Assembly (NCBI RefSeq): GCF_009915685.1
Contig: NZ_JAABLP010000007.1
DNA from: Pannonibacter tanglangensis
Lineage (GTDB): Bacteria; Pseudomonadota; Alphaproteobacteria; Rhizobiales; Stappiaceae
DNA: 64,000 nt
Reading direction: 5' to 3' (one strand)
Positions within the stretch are counted from its first letter, which is position 1; every line of letters begins with the position of its first letter. The notes beneath the pieces are model-generated. The model was not told the origin of the DNA, made no database searches, and worked only from the letters and a program-made list of their open reading frames with translations. This document shows positions 52,441 to 61,173 of this stretch, one piece after another. A program made the position numbers and the translations under genes.

Positions 52441-54708
52441 ATGCGCAGCAATCTGGCCGGTCCGCGCCTGTTGCTCCGGCGGCTTCGCGAAGTCATGGCG
52501 GAGCCGATCAACGCGCAGGAGCGGCTTGACAAGATCGTGGTGCTGATCGCGGCCAACGTGGTCGCGGAAGTCTGCTCCGTGTACATCCTGCGCGCCGACG
52601 GCGTGCTGGAACTCTATGCCACCGAAGGTCTCAAGCGCGAGGCGGTGCACCAGGCATCGCTGCGCGTCGGTCAGGGCCTTGTCGGCCTGATCGCCGCCGA
52701 AGCGCGGCCGCTCAACCTTCCCAACGCCCGCGCCCATCCCGCCTTCGCCTATCTGCCGGAGACCGGCGAAGAGGCCTACAATTCCTTCCTCGGTGTTCCC
52801 GTGCTGCGGGCCGGCCGGACGCTCGGCGTCCTGGTGGTGCAGAACAAGTCGCACCGGACCTATTACGAGGACGAGGTCGAGGCGCTGCAGACCACCGCGA
52901 TGGTCATCGCGGAAATGGTCGCTGCCGGCGAGCTGGAGGCCATTGCCAAGCCGGGCACCGGTCTCGACCTGTCGCGGCCGATCCGCTTCGAGGCGGTGGG
53001 GCTTGCCGATGGCGTCGGCCTCGGCCACGTCGTGCTGCACGAGCCGCGCGTCGTCGTCACCAACCTGATCGCCGAGGACACGGACCACGAGCGCACACGC
53101 CTTGAAGGCGCCGTGAGCCGTCTGCGCCTGTCCATCGACAGCCTGCTGTCCAGCGGCGACATGGCCCAGTCGGGCGAGCACCGGGACGTGCTCGAGGCCT
53201 ACCGGATGTTTGCCTATGACCAGGGCTGGATCCGCAAGATCGAGGAGGCCATCAACAATGGCCTCACCGCGGAAGCTGCCGTGGAAAAGGTCCAGAGCGA
53301 CATGCGTGCCCGCATGCTGCGCCAGACCGATCCCTATCTGCGCGAGCGCCTGCATGATCTGGATGACCTGGCGCACCGGCTCATCCGCGAGCTGATGGGC
53401 CGCCAGCACGGGTCGTCCACCGGCGTGCTGCCGAAGGATGCGATCATCGTCGCGCGCAACATGGGCGCCGCCGAGCTGCTCGACTACGGGCGCGACCGCA
53501 TTCGCGGCGTCGTGCTCGAGGAGGGCGGCCCCACCAGCCACGTGACCATCGTGGCCCGGGCGCTCGGCATTGCCGCCGTCGGCCAGGTGCAGGACATCGT
53601 CAGCCTCGCCGATGCCGGCGACGCGATCATCGTCGATGGGGCCTCGGGCGAGGTCTATCTGCGCCCGGCCACCGACGTGCAGGATGCCTATGCCGAGAAG
53701 GTCCGGTTCCGGGCCCGGCGCCAGGCGGAATACCGGCGCCTGCGCGCCAAGCCCTCGGTCACCAAGGACGGGGTCGAGGTGGCGCTGCAGATGAATGCCG
53801 GCCTGCTCGTCGACCTGCCGCACCTGTCCGAATCAGGGGCAGTCGGCGTCGGGCTGTTCCGCACCGAGCTGCAGTTCATGGTTGCCTCGTCCTTCCCGCG
53901 GCTGTCCGACCAGCAGAACCAGTACACCCAGGTGCTTGATGCGGCCGGTGGCAAGCCGGTGACATTCCGCTCGCTCGACATCGGCGGCGACAAGGTGCTG
54001 CCCTATCTCCGGGCGATCCATGAGGAAAACCCGGCGATGGGCTGGCGCGCGCTGCGCCTCGGTCTTGACCGTCCCGGCCTGCTGCGCACCCAGGTCCGCG
54101 CGCTGCTGCGGGCCGGCGCCGGGCGTGAGCTCAAGCTCATGTTCCCGATGGTGTCGGAGGTCGAGGAGTTCCATCGCGCCAAGGAGCTGGTGGACCGGGA
54201 GCTGCGCCATTCGCGCCGTCACGGTCACGGCGTGCCGGACGTCATCCGTCTCGGGGCGATGATCGAGGTGCCGTCGCTGCTGTTCCAGCTGGAAGAGCTG
54301 ATGCAGGCGGTGGATTTCGTCTCGGTCGGCTCCAACGACCTGTTCCAGTTCTTCAACGCGGTCGACCGCGGCAACACCCGCGTTGCCGACCGCTACGACA
54401 CGCTCGGCACCGGCTTCCTGCGGGCGCTGAAGGCAATCACGGATGCGGCTGCCCGCCACCATGTGCCCGTGACCCTGTGCGGCGAGCTTGCCGGCAAGCC
54501 GCTCGAGGCCATGGCGCTGGTCGGCATCGGCTTCCGGTCGCTGTCCATGTCTCCGGCGGCGCTGGGGCCGGTCAAGGCGATGGTGCGCAGCCTCGATCTC
54601 GGACGCCTGCAGGCGCGCCTGCTGCCGCGTCTCGAGCCGGGCCATCCCGACAAGGACCTGCGCCAGTTCCTGCGCCAGTTTGCCGTCGAACAGGACGTCG
54701 CTCTCTAG
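52441..54708 (+). CDS. ptsP: Nitrogen PTS phosphoenolpyruvate phosphotransferase EI-Ntr (PtsP)
   Basis: A 755-residue protein with an N-terminal GAF domain (residues ~18-165, with IVVLIAANVVAEVCSVYILR), a PTS EI N-domain, the phospho-His segment GGPTSHVTIVARALGI, and a PEP-utilising TIM barrel (GLFRTELQFM, PVTFRSLDIGGDK, FVSVGSNDLFQFF). EI-Ntr uses PEP to phosphorylate NPr, and the GAF domain senses glutamine in other proteobacteria. It starts 73 bp after lysC and prfA follows; the order lysC-ptsP-prfA-prmC is common in the order. Confidence 0.95.
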   Translation: MRSNLAGPRLLLRRLREVMAEPINAQERLDKIVVLIAANVVAEVCSVYILRADGVLELYATEGLKREAVHQASLRVGQGLVGLIAAEARPLNLPNARAHPAFAYLPETGEEAYNSFLGVPVLRAGRTLGVLVVQNKSHRTYYEDEVEALQTTAMVIAEMVAAGELEAIAKPGTGLDLSRPIRFEAVGLADGVGLGHVVLHEPRVVVTNLIAEDTDHERTRLEGAVSRLRLSIDSLLSSGDMAQSGEHRDVLEAYRMFAYDQGWIRKIEEAINNGLTAEAAVEKVQSDMRARMLRQTDPYLRERLHDLDDLAHRLIRELMGRQHGSSTGVLPKDAIIVARNMGAAELLDYGRDRIRGVVLEEGGPTSHVTIVARALGIAAVGQVQDIVSLADAGDAIIVDGASGEVYLRPATDVQDAYAEKVRFRARRQAEYRRLRAKPSVTKDGVEVALQMNAGLLVDLPHLSESGAVGVGLFRTELQFMVASSFPRLSDQQNQYTQVLDAAGGKPVTFRSLDIGGDKVLPYLRAIHEENPAMGWRALRLGLDRPGLLRTQVRALLRAGAGRELKLMFPMVSEVEEFHRAKELVDRELRHSRRHGHGVPDVIRLGAMIEVPSLLFQLEELMQAVDFVSVGSNDLFQFFNAVDRGNTRVADRYDTLGTGFLRALKAITDAAARHHVPVTLCGELAGKPLEAMALVGIGFRSLSMSPAALGPVKAMVRSLDLGRLQARLLPRLEPGHPDKDLRQFLRQFAVEQDVAL

Positions 54709-54765
54709 ACACCCATACACCCTGTGCCCGCGCCGGACTGGCCGCGCGGCCAAGGAGATGCGCGC

Positions 54766-55839
54766 ATGCTTGCGCAAGCCAAACTCGATACGCTTCTCGT
54801 CCGCTTCGCCGAAATCGAGCACCGCATGTCGTCCAATCCGGACGCGGCGACCTATGTCCGCCTGTCGCGCGAGTATGCCGAGCTGGATCCGCTGGTCACC
54901 ACCGTGCGGGCGCTGCGCAAGGCCGAGGAGGAGCTGGCCGGGGCCGAGCTGATGATCGCCGAGGCGGCCGGTGACCGGGAGATGCGGGAGCTGGCCGAGG
55001 CCGAACGCGAGGCGCTCACGGCCCGGGTGGCCGAGCTGACCCAGGCGGTGCGCATCGGCCTGCTGCCGAAGGATTCGGCCGACAAGAACGACGCCATCCT
55101 CGAGGTGCGTGCCGGCACGGGCGGCGATGAGGCCGCGCTCTTTGCCGGGGACCTGTTCCGCATGTATCAGCGATACGCCGACCTGCGCGGCTGGAAGGTC
55201 GAGCTGCTGTCGGCCAGCGCGGGCGAGGTGGGCGGCTTCAAGGAAGTGATTGCCTCGGTGACGGGCGAGAATGTCTTTGCCCGGCTGAAGTTCGAGTCCG
55301 GCGTGCACCGGGTGCAGCGGGTGCCCGAAACCGAATCGGGCGGGCGCATCCACACCTCTGCGGCGACGGTGGCCGTGCTGCCGCAGGCCGAGGACGTGGA
55401 TGTGGAGATCCTCGACGCCGACCTGCGGATCGACACCTACCGCGCCTCGGGGGCAGGTGGACAGCACGTCAACACCACCGATTCCGCCGTGCGCATCACC
55501 CATCTGCCCACCGGCATCGTGGTGGCGGTCCAGGACGAGCGGTCGCAGCACAAGAACAAGGCGAAGGCGCTGCAGCTCTTGCGCGCCCGCATCTATGACG
55601 CGCAGCGCGAGAAGGCCGCGAGCGAGCGCACCGAGACCCGCCGGCTGCAGGTCGGCTCCGGTGACCGCTCCGAGCGCATCCGCACCTACAATTTCCCGCA
55701 GGGCCGTGTCACCGATCACCGCATCGGCCTGACCCTCTACAAGCTGGAGCAGATCCTGTCCGGCGAGGCGCTGGACGAGGTGATCGAGGCGCTAATCGTC
55801 GATCATCAGGCCACGCTGATGGCGGCCGAGGAGGGGTGA
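54766..55839 (+). CDS. prfA: Peptide chain release factor 1 (RF1)
   Basis: A 357-residue release factor for UAA and UAG. The catalytic GGQ is in GAGGQHVNTTDSAV. The stop-recognition motif P-x-T is P-E-T in RVPETESGGRIHTSAATVAV. RF1 enters the ribosomal A site and releases the peptide. The ATG at 54766 follows AAGGAG. It overlaps prmC by one base (TGATG), whose product methylates this Gln. Confidence 0.97.
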   Translation: MLAQAKLDTLLVRFAEIEHRMSSNPDAATYVRLSREYAELDPLVTTVRALRKAEEELAGAELMIAEAAGDREMRELAEAEREALTARVAELTQAVRIGLLPKDSADKNDAILEVRAGTGGDEAALFAGDLFRMYQRYADLRGWKVELLSASAGEVGGFKEVIASVTGENVFARLKFESGVHRVQRVPETESGGRIHTSAATVAVLPQAEDVDVEILDADLRIDTYRASGAGGQHVNTTDSAVRITHLPTGIVVAVQDERSQHKNKAKALQLLRARIYDAQREKAASERTETRRLQVGSGDRSERIRTYNFPQGRVTDHRIGLTLYKLEQILSGEALDEVIEALIVDHQATLMAAEEG

Positions 55840-56684
55840 TGCAGACGCGCGGTCGCCTTTACCGCCATCTGCGCGACCGGTTCCGGGCGGCCGGGCTGCC
55901 GACTGCGGATCTCGACGCCCGCCTGCTGGCGGCGGCAGCCCTCGGCATCGATCCGGCCTCGCTGGTGCTCGATCCCGACGAGGCCGTGTCGGGGGAAGGT
56001 GCGGCCCTGGCCGAGGCGCATCTGCAGCACCGTCTCGCCGGAATGCCCGTCGGCCGCATCCTTGGCCGGCGCGAGTTCTTCGGGCTCGAGCTTGCGCTCT
56101 CCGCCGGCACGCTGGAGCCGCGGCCCGACACGGAGATCCTGGTCGAGGCCGTGCTGGCCCGCGTCTCTCCCGAGGCCCCGCTCCGGATTGCCGATCTCGG
56201 CACCGGCACCGGGGCGATCTGCCTGGCGCTGCTCGGCCGGCTGCCGCTGGCGCTGGCGCTCGCGGTGGACCTGTCGCCCGATGCGCTGGCGACGGCGCGC
56301 GGCAACGCCCTGCGGCACGGTCTCGCCGGGCGGGTCCTGTTCCTGCAGGGCGACTACGCGGCTGCGCTTGCGCCCGGGCTTGACGTGATCGTCAGCAATC
56401 CGCCCTACATCAGCCACGCGGAGCTCGCCGCACTGGACCCCGGCGTGCGTGATCACGACCCGATTCTGGCGCTCGACGGCGGTGCGGACGGGCTTGATGC
56501 CTATCGTGTTCTTGCGCCGCAATGTCATGACCTTCTGCGCCACGGCGGGCTGCTGGCATGCGAGATCGGAGCCGCACAAGGTGCGTCCGTGGCAGGCCTG
56601 TTTGCCGCAGCCGGCTTTCAACGCATTGAGATCGTTCAGGATCTGGCCGGCCTTGATCGCGTTGTGCTGGGCTGGAAGATCTGA
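55839..56684 (+). CDS. prmC: Release factor glutamine methyltransferase (PrmC)
   Basis: A 281-residue SAM methyltransferase that methylates the Gln of the GGQ motif of release factors. The catalytic motif NPPY is in VIVSNPPYIS and the SAM motif is IADLGTGTGAICLALLG. Translationally coupled to prfA by a one-base overlap; GTG at 55836 is a possible alternative start. A normal end for the family (VLGWKI). Confidence 0.96.
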   Translation: MQTRGRLYRHLRDRFRAAGLPTADLDARLLAAAALGIDPASLVLDPDEAVSGEGAALAEAHLQHRLAGMPVGRILGRREFFGLELALSAGTLEPRPDTEILVEAVLARVSPEAPLRIADLGTGTGAICLALLGRLPLALALAVDLSPDALATARGNALRHGLAGRVLFLQGDYAAALAPGLDVIVSNPPYISHAELAALDPGVRDHDPILALDGGADGLDAYRVLAPQCHDLLRHGGLLACEIGAAQGASVAGLFAAAGFQRIEIVQDLAGLDRVVLGWKI

Positions 56685-57080
56685 CTGAAACCGGTCTTTT
56701 TGTGCGGAAAAAGGGCTTGGAAATCTGCCGGGAACGGGCTAGTTTCACCTCGCCGAAGCCGGAATGACGCAATCGGGGCAGGACTATACTGCCTGCTCGG
56801 CGATCTAGCCTGGACGGGGATATCGGGCCAAACGATCGCGACGCGTTTTGGGAACCGATGAATTTCAAAAAGCTCCGGCATTCGGTCTGTCGCAGATGAT
56901 GGCGAACGCAGTCTCATTCTACGGGACGGAGCGGTCGCATCGGGCTTTGCTAACAGGCGGGCGTTTGGCCGCCGGGCGCTGATCTGCCGTCATGGCGGTC
57001 ACGACCGGAGGTGTGCAGGCGACGCCACGTGATTGATCGGCCGGGTGCCGGTCGCCGTTCCCTTAAGAGATAACGGCAGG
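56685..57080. other. 396-bp intergenic region before the DUF4167 gene
   Basis: No protein-like frame and no strong terminator. CTTTTT...AAAAAG near 56696-56713 could form a weak AT hairpin after prmC. A GGCAG-gactata-CTGCC inverted repeat at 56777-56793 contains the TATACT of a possible -10 element without a good -35. A long leader of the DUF4167 gene is likely but not shown. Confidence 0.35.
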
Positions 57081-58046
57081 ATGAGACCAGGAAATCAAAA
57101 CAAGCAGCGTATGCGTGGCAGGGGTGGCCGCAAGGGACCCAACCCGCTTAACCGGACGTTTGAATCGAACGGACCGGACGTGAAGATCCGTGGGACGGCT
57201 CTGCATATCGCGGAGAAGTACCAGCAGTTGGCCCGCGATGCCCAGGCAGCCGGTGACCGTGTGATGTCGGAAAACTATTTCCAGCACGCCGAGCACTACC
57301 TGCGCATCGTTGCGGCTGCCCAACCCAACATGCTGTCCGCCAATGGCCTGCGGTTCGACGGGGCGCATGAGGACGAGGACGACGAGGACATCGGCGGCGA
57401 GCGTTTCGAGCAGATCGATCGCCCCGAACGGTCCGAGCGTGCGGAACGCCCCGAGCGGGCTGAACGCGGCGAACGTCCCGACCGCATGGAGCGCGGCGAG
57501 CGGTACGACCGAGGTGACCGTCCCGACCGGGGCGAGCGTCCGGACCGGGGCGAGCGCCCCGAGCGGAGCGAGCGCCCGGAGCGTGGCGATCGTCCCGATC
57601 GTGCCGAGCGTGGCGACCGTCCGGAGCGCGGCAACCGCGACCGCCGGGATCGTGGCGAGCGCTACGAACGGGCGGCCCGTCCGGTGGACTATGTCACCGC
57701 CGACACGCCGCAGCCTTTCATCGAGAGCATGCCCGTGATCGACCTGAGCGGTCAGGCCGCCCGCGGCCCGGTCACCCATGACGAGGCGGAAGACCAGGTG
57801 TTCGATGCCGGGCACGAGGGGGGCGAGGATGACAAGCCGCGCCGCCGTCTGCGTGGCACCCGGGGTCGTGGCCAGCGCCGCGGCGCGGACGAGGCCGAGG
57901 CCGCACCGGCCGAGGTTGTCGAGCCCGTTGCCGCCGCACCGGAAGCGGACGCAGGCGAGGCCGGCGAGGCCAAGCCGCGGGTCCGCCGCGCCCCGCGCCC
58001 GCGCCGTCCGAAGGACGCCGAGGCCGTCGCGGGCAGCGACGCCTGA
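57081..58046 (+). CDS. DUF4167 protein with Arg/Asp/Glu repeat tract
   Basis: A 321-residue protein. The DUF4167 domain is the first ~95 residues (MRPGNQNKQRMRGRGGRKGP, then KIRGTALHIAEKYQQLARDA and SENYFQHAEHYLRIV). From about residue 110 to 200 follows a run of RPERSER / RGERPDR / RGDRPDR type heptapeptide-like repeats, then an acidic stretch and an Arg/Ala-rich C-terminus (PRRRLRGTRGRGQRRG). The basic N-terminal segment and RG content suggest RNA binding; this is inference. ATG at 57081 gives the conserved start. Confidence 0.88.
   Translation: MRPGNQNKQRMRGRGGRKGPNPLNRTFESNGPDVKIRGTALHIAEKYQQLARDAQAAGDRVMSENYFQHAEHYLRIVAAAQPNMLSANGLRFDGAHEDEDDEDIGGERFEQIDRPERSERAERPERAERGERPDRMERGERYDRGDRPDRGERPDRGERPERSERPERGDRPDRAERGDRPERGNRDRRDRGERYERAARPVDYVTADTPQPFIESMPVIDLSGQAARGPVTHDEAEDQVFDAGHEGGEDDKPRRRLRGTRGRGQRRGADEAEAAPAEVVEPVAAAPEADAGEAGEAKPRVRRAPRPRRPKDAEAVAGSDA
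57417..57665 (+). repeat. In-gene repeat tract coding for RPER/RGDR-type motifs
   Basis: About 250 bases of imperfect 9- to 12-nt units such as CGTCCCGACCGG and GGCGAGCGTCC encode alternating Arg with Asp, Glu and Pro. Both strands show long open frames here, which is an effect of the composition. Copy number may vary between strains. Confidence 0.75.
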
Positions 58047-58124
58047 CTGGCCTGTCCTGACCGGCCTGTCCTGACTGGCCAGCCCTTGCCGGCACGTCCT
58101 TGCCGGCATGTCCTGTCCGACCAA
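58044..58124 (+). repeat. 14-nt tandem repeat starting at the DUF4167 stop codon
   Basis: TGACTGGCCTGTCC, TGACCGGCCTGTCC and TGACTGGCCAGCCC, then two units of TTGCCGGCACGTCC type. TGA at 58044, 58058 and 58072 closes all three reading frames. Confidence 0.8.
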
Positions 58125-58296
58125 TCCTCAAGACGGCGTCCGGGTCCCCGGGCGCCGTCTTGTCGTTCCGGCGCCGGCACGGGACTGCCCCGCCCCATAT
58201 CGACCTGTTCCGCCTCCGGCGGCACAGGTCGGGGATCGCTCCAGCGCCAGGCGAGCCTCGGCTGTTAGGAAAGATCCGGAGTTGCCGGGCCTCCCC

Positions 58297-58324
58297 TTTT
58301 TGTTGTCGATTTGCAACACTATAT
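58297..58324 (+). promoter_or_regulatory. Possible heat-shock-type promoter of clpB
   Basis: TTTTTG, 16 bases, CTATAT about 100 bp upstream of clpB. The -10 fits alphaproteobacterial RpoH promoters; the -35 is poor. A TGTTG...CAACA inverted repeat overlaps it. The rest of the 58047-58425 spacer holds the stop-linked repeat and no gene. Confidence 0.3.
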
Positions 58325-58425
58325 CGGAGAGGCCATCGCAAGGATGGCGCGGTCGCCCGCTTGCCGGGGGCCGCAGTCCGATACGCCGGCCATGCTTCGG
58401 GTGGACCGGCGGCAAGGAGGTCATG

Positions 58426-61023
58426 ATGAACATCGAGAAATTCACCGAGCGGGCGCGCGGCTTCATCCAGTCAGCCCAGACCTACGCGCTGGGGCAGGGA
58501 CACCAGCAGTTTCTTCCCGACCACATCCTGAAGGTGCTCCTCGACGATCCCGAAGGCATGGCCTCCGGTCTGATCGACCGTGCGGGCGGGCGTTCGCGCG
58601 AGGCCAAGGCCGAGGTCGACCGGGCGCTGGAAAAGCTGCCCAGGGTGTCGGGCGGTTCGGGCCAGCTCTACATGGCCGCGCCGACGGCCCGCTTCTTCGA
58701 CCAGGCCGAGAAGCTCGCCGACAAGGCGGGCGACAGTTTCGTCACCGTCGAGCGCATGCTGCTCGCGCTGGCCATGGATGCCGACAGCGAGCCGGGCAAG
58801 ATCCTGGCGCGCGCGGGCGTGACGCCGGCGGCGCTGAACCAGGCGATCAACGCCCTGCGCAAGGGCCGCACCGCCCAGTCGGCCAGCGCGGAAAACCAGT
58901 ATGACGCGCTGAAGAAATATGCCCGCGACCTGACCCAGGTGGCGCGTGACGGCAAGCTTGATCCGGTGATCGGCCGCGACGAGGAGATCCGCCGCACCAT
59001 CCAGGTGCTGTCGCGTCGCACCAAGAACAACCCGGTGCTGATCGGCGAGCCGGGCGTTGGCAAGACGGCCATCGCCGAGGGTCTGGCCCTGCGCATCGTC
59101 AATGGCGATGTGCCGGAATCGCTGAAGGACAAGCAGCTCCTGGCCCTGGATCTCGGCGCGCTTATCGCCGGGGCCAAGTATCGCGGCGAGTTCGAGGAAC
59201 GGCTGAAGGCGATCCTGTCGGAGGTCGAGGCGGCCGCCGGGGGCGTGATCCTGTTCATTGACGAGATGCACACGCTGGTGGGGGCGGGCAAGGCGGATGG
59301 GGCGATGGATGCCTCCAACCTGCTGAAGCCTGCGCTCGCGCGCGGCGAGCTGCATTGCGTCGGTGCCACCACGCTCGACGAGTACCGCAAGCACGTGGAG
59401 AAGGATGCGGCCCTTGCCCGTCGCTTCCAGCCGGTCTTTGTCAGTGAACCGACGGTCGAGGACACGATCTCCATCCTGCGCGGCATCAAGGAGAAGTATG
59501 AGCTGCATCACGGGGTGCGCATCACCGACAGCGCCATCGTGTCGGCCGCGACCCTCTCCAACCGGTACATCACCGACCGGTTCCTGCCGGACAAGGCGAT
59601 CGACCTGATGGACGAGGCCGCCAGCCGTCTGCGCATGCAGGTGGATTCCAAGCCGGAAGAGCTTGATGAACTGGACCGCCGCATCATCCAGCTCAAGATC
59701 GAGCGTGAGGCGCTGAAGAAGGAAAGCGATGCGGCCACGCTCGACCGGCTGGGCAAGCTCGAGAAGGAGCTGTCGGAGCTGGAGCAGGCGTCGGCCGAGC
59801 TCACCGGCCGCTGGCAGGCGGAGAAGGCCAAGCTGACCTCCGAGCAGAAGCTGAAGGAACAGCTCGACCAGGCGCGCGGCGAACTCGAGAAGGCGCAGCG
59901 CCAGGGCAATCTCGCCCGGGCCGGCGAGCTTGCCTATGGCGTCATCCCGGAGCTTGAGCGCAAGCTGGCCGAAGGTGCATCCGCATCGCAGAAAGGGGCG
60001 ATGGTCGATGAGGCCGTGACCTCCAGCCACATCGCCCAGGTGGTGTCGAAGTGGACCGGCATTCCGGTCGACAAGATGCTGGAAGGCGAACGCGACAAGC
60101 TGCTGCGCATGGAGGACGAGCTGGCCCGCCGTGTGGTCGGGCAGGCGGAAGCCATTCATGCGGTGTCGACCGCCGTGCGCCGCGCCCGCGCCGGCCTGCA
60201 GGATCCGAACCGGCCGATCGGCTCGTTCATGTTCCTCGGGCCGACCGGCGTCGGCAAGACCGAGCTGACCAAGGCGCTGGCTTCGTTCCTCTTCGATGAC
60301 GACACGGCCATGGTGCGCATCGACATGTCGGAGTTCATGGAGAAACACTCCGTGGCCCGGCTGATCGGCGCGCCTCCGGGCTATGTCGGCTACGAGGAAG
60401 GCGGCACGCTGACCGAAGCCGTGCGGCGGCGACCCTATCAGGTCGTGCTGTTCGACGAGATCGAGAAGGCCCATGCGGATGTCTTCAACGTGCTGCTGCA
60501 GGTGCTGGATGACGGCCGGCTGACCGATGGCCAGGGCCGGACGGTGGACTTCCGCAACACGCTCATCATCATGACCTCGAACCTCGGGGCCGAGTATCTC
60601 GTCAGCCAGCCCGAGGGGCAGGATTCCGATGCTGTCCGCAGCGAGGTGATGGAGGTCGTGCGCGGTCATTTCCGCCCCGAGTTCCTCAACCGGCTTGACG
60701 AGATCGTGCTGTTCCACCGGCTGCAGCGCAACCAGATGGCCTCCATCGTGGAGATCCAGCTCGGCCGTCTGCGGTCGCTGCTGGCTGACCGGAAGATCCG
60801 GCTCGATCTCGACGAGGGCGCGGTCGGCTGGCTGTCGCAGAAGGGGTATGATCCGGCCTATGGCGCCCGTCCGCTGAAGCGGGTGATCCAGAAGGAGGTG
60901 CAGGATCCGCTGGCCGAGAAGATCCTTGCCGGCGAGATCCAGGACGGGGACCACATCTCCGTCTCGGCCGGAACCGATCGTCTGCTGTTCAGCCGCACGG
61001 CGGACCAGTCGGTGGCGGCCTGA
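58426..61023 (+). CDS. clpB: ATP-dependent disaggregase ClpB
   Basis: An 865-residue AAA+ chaperone. The N-domain starts MNIEKFTERARGFIQSAQ; NBD1 has GEPGVGKTAIAEGLA and FIDEMHTLVGAG; the coiled-coil M-domain spans about residues 410-525 (KIEREALKKESDA, EKELSELEQASAEL); NBD2 has GPTGVGKTELTKALA and LFDEIEKAHADVFN. It works with DnaK to resolve protein aggregates. ATG at 58426 is six bases from the AAGGAGG site; an adjacent ATG at 58423 is too close. Confidence 0.97.
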   Translation: MNIEKFTERARGFIQSAQTYALGQGHQQFLPDHILKVLLDDPEGMASGLIDRAGGRSREAKAEVDRALEKLPRVSGGSGQLYMAAPTARFFDQAEKLADKAGDSFVTVERMLLALAMDADSEPGKILARAGVTPAALNQAINALRKGRTAQSASAENQYDALKKYARDLTQVARDGKLDPVIGRDEEIRRTIQVLSRRTKNNPVLIGEPGVGKTAIAEGLALRIVNGDVPESLKDKQLLALDLGALIAGAKYRGEFEERLKAILSEVEAAAGGVILFIDEMHTLVGAGKADGAMDASNLLKPALARGELHCVGATTLDEYRKHVEKDAALARRFQPVFVSEPTVEDTISILRGIKEKYELHHGVRITDSAIVSAATLSNRYITDRFLPDKAIDLMDEAASRLRMQVDSKPEELDELDRRIIQLKIEREALKKESDAATLDRLGKLEKELSELEQASAELTGRWQAEKAKLTSEQKLKEQLDQARGELEKAQRQGNLARAGELAYGVIPELERKLAEGASASQKGAMVDEAVTSSHIAQVVSKWTGIPVDKMLEGERDKLLRMEDELARRVVGQAEAIHAVSTAVRRARAGLQDPNRPIGSFMFLGPTGVGKTELTKALASFLFDDDTAMVRIDMSEFMEKHSVARLIGAPPGYVGYEEGGTLTEAVRRRPYQVVLFDEIEKAHADVFNVLLQVLDDGRLTDGQGRTVDFRNTLIIMTSNLGAEYLVSQPEGQDSDAVRSEVMEVVRGHFRPEFLNRLDEIVLFHRLQRNQMASIVEIQLGRLRSLLADRKIRLDLDEGAVGWLSQKGYDPAYGARPLKRVIQKEVQDPLAEKILAGEIQDGDHISVSAGTDRLLFSRTADQSVAA

Positions 61024-61078
61024 TCGACAGCTGCCTGACTGACAGCTGCCTGTTCGACAGCTGACTGAACGACAGCAG
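61021..61078 (+). repeat. 15-nt tandem repeat starting at the clpB stop codon
   Basis: Units TGATCGACAGCTGCC, TGACTGACAGCTGCC, TGTTCGACAGCTGAC and TGAACGACAGCAGAG. TGA occurs in frame at 61021, 61036 and 61066, with extra TGA at 61040 and 61062 in another frames. It lies between the stop and the terminator. Confidence 0.8.
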
Positions 61079-61091
61079 AGCGCAGAAACGG

Positions 61092-61117
61092 AAACGGCCC
61101 GCGCGTGCGGGCCGTTT
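61092..61117. terminator. Strong terminator between clpB and the M23 peptidase gene
   Basis: An 11-bp stem AAACGGCCCGC / GCGGGCCGTTT with a GCGT loop, followed by TTTTTC on the plus strand and by CCGTTTC on the minus strand. It serves clpB (69 bp past its stop) and probably the convergent M23 gene (57 bp past). Confidence 0.88.
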
Positions 61118-61173
61118 TTCTGTCCGGTGTGCGGCGTGAATTCCGGGTCAGGCGCGGGCGGGCAGGGCGTCCC

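Noticed and set aside
58471..60954. A long open frame antisense to clpB
   Set aside because: Composition shadow of clpB with no protein motifs.
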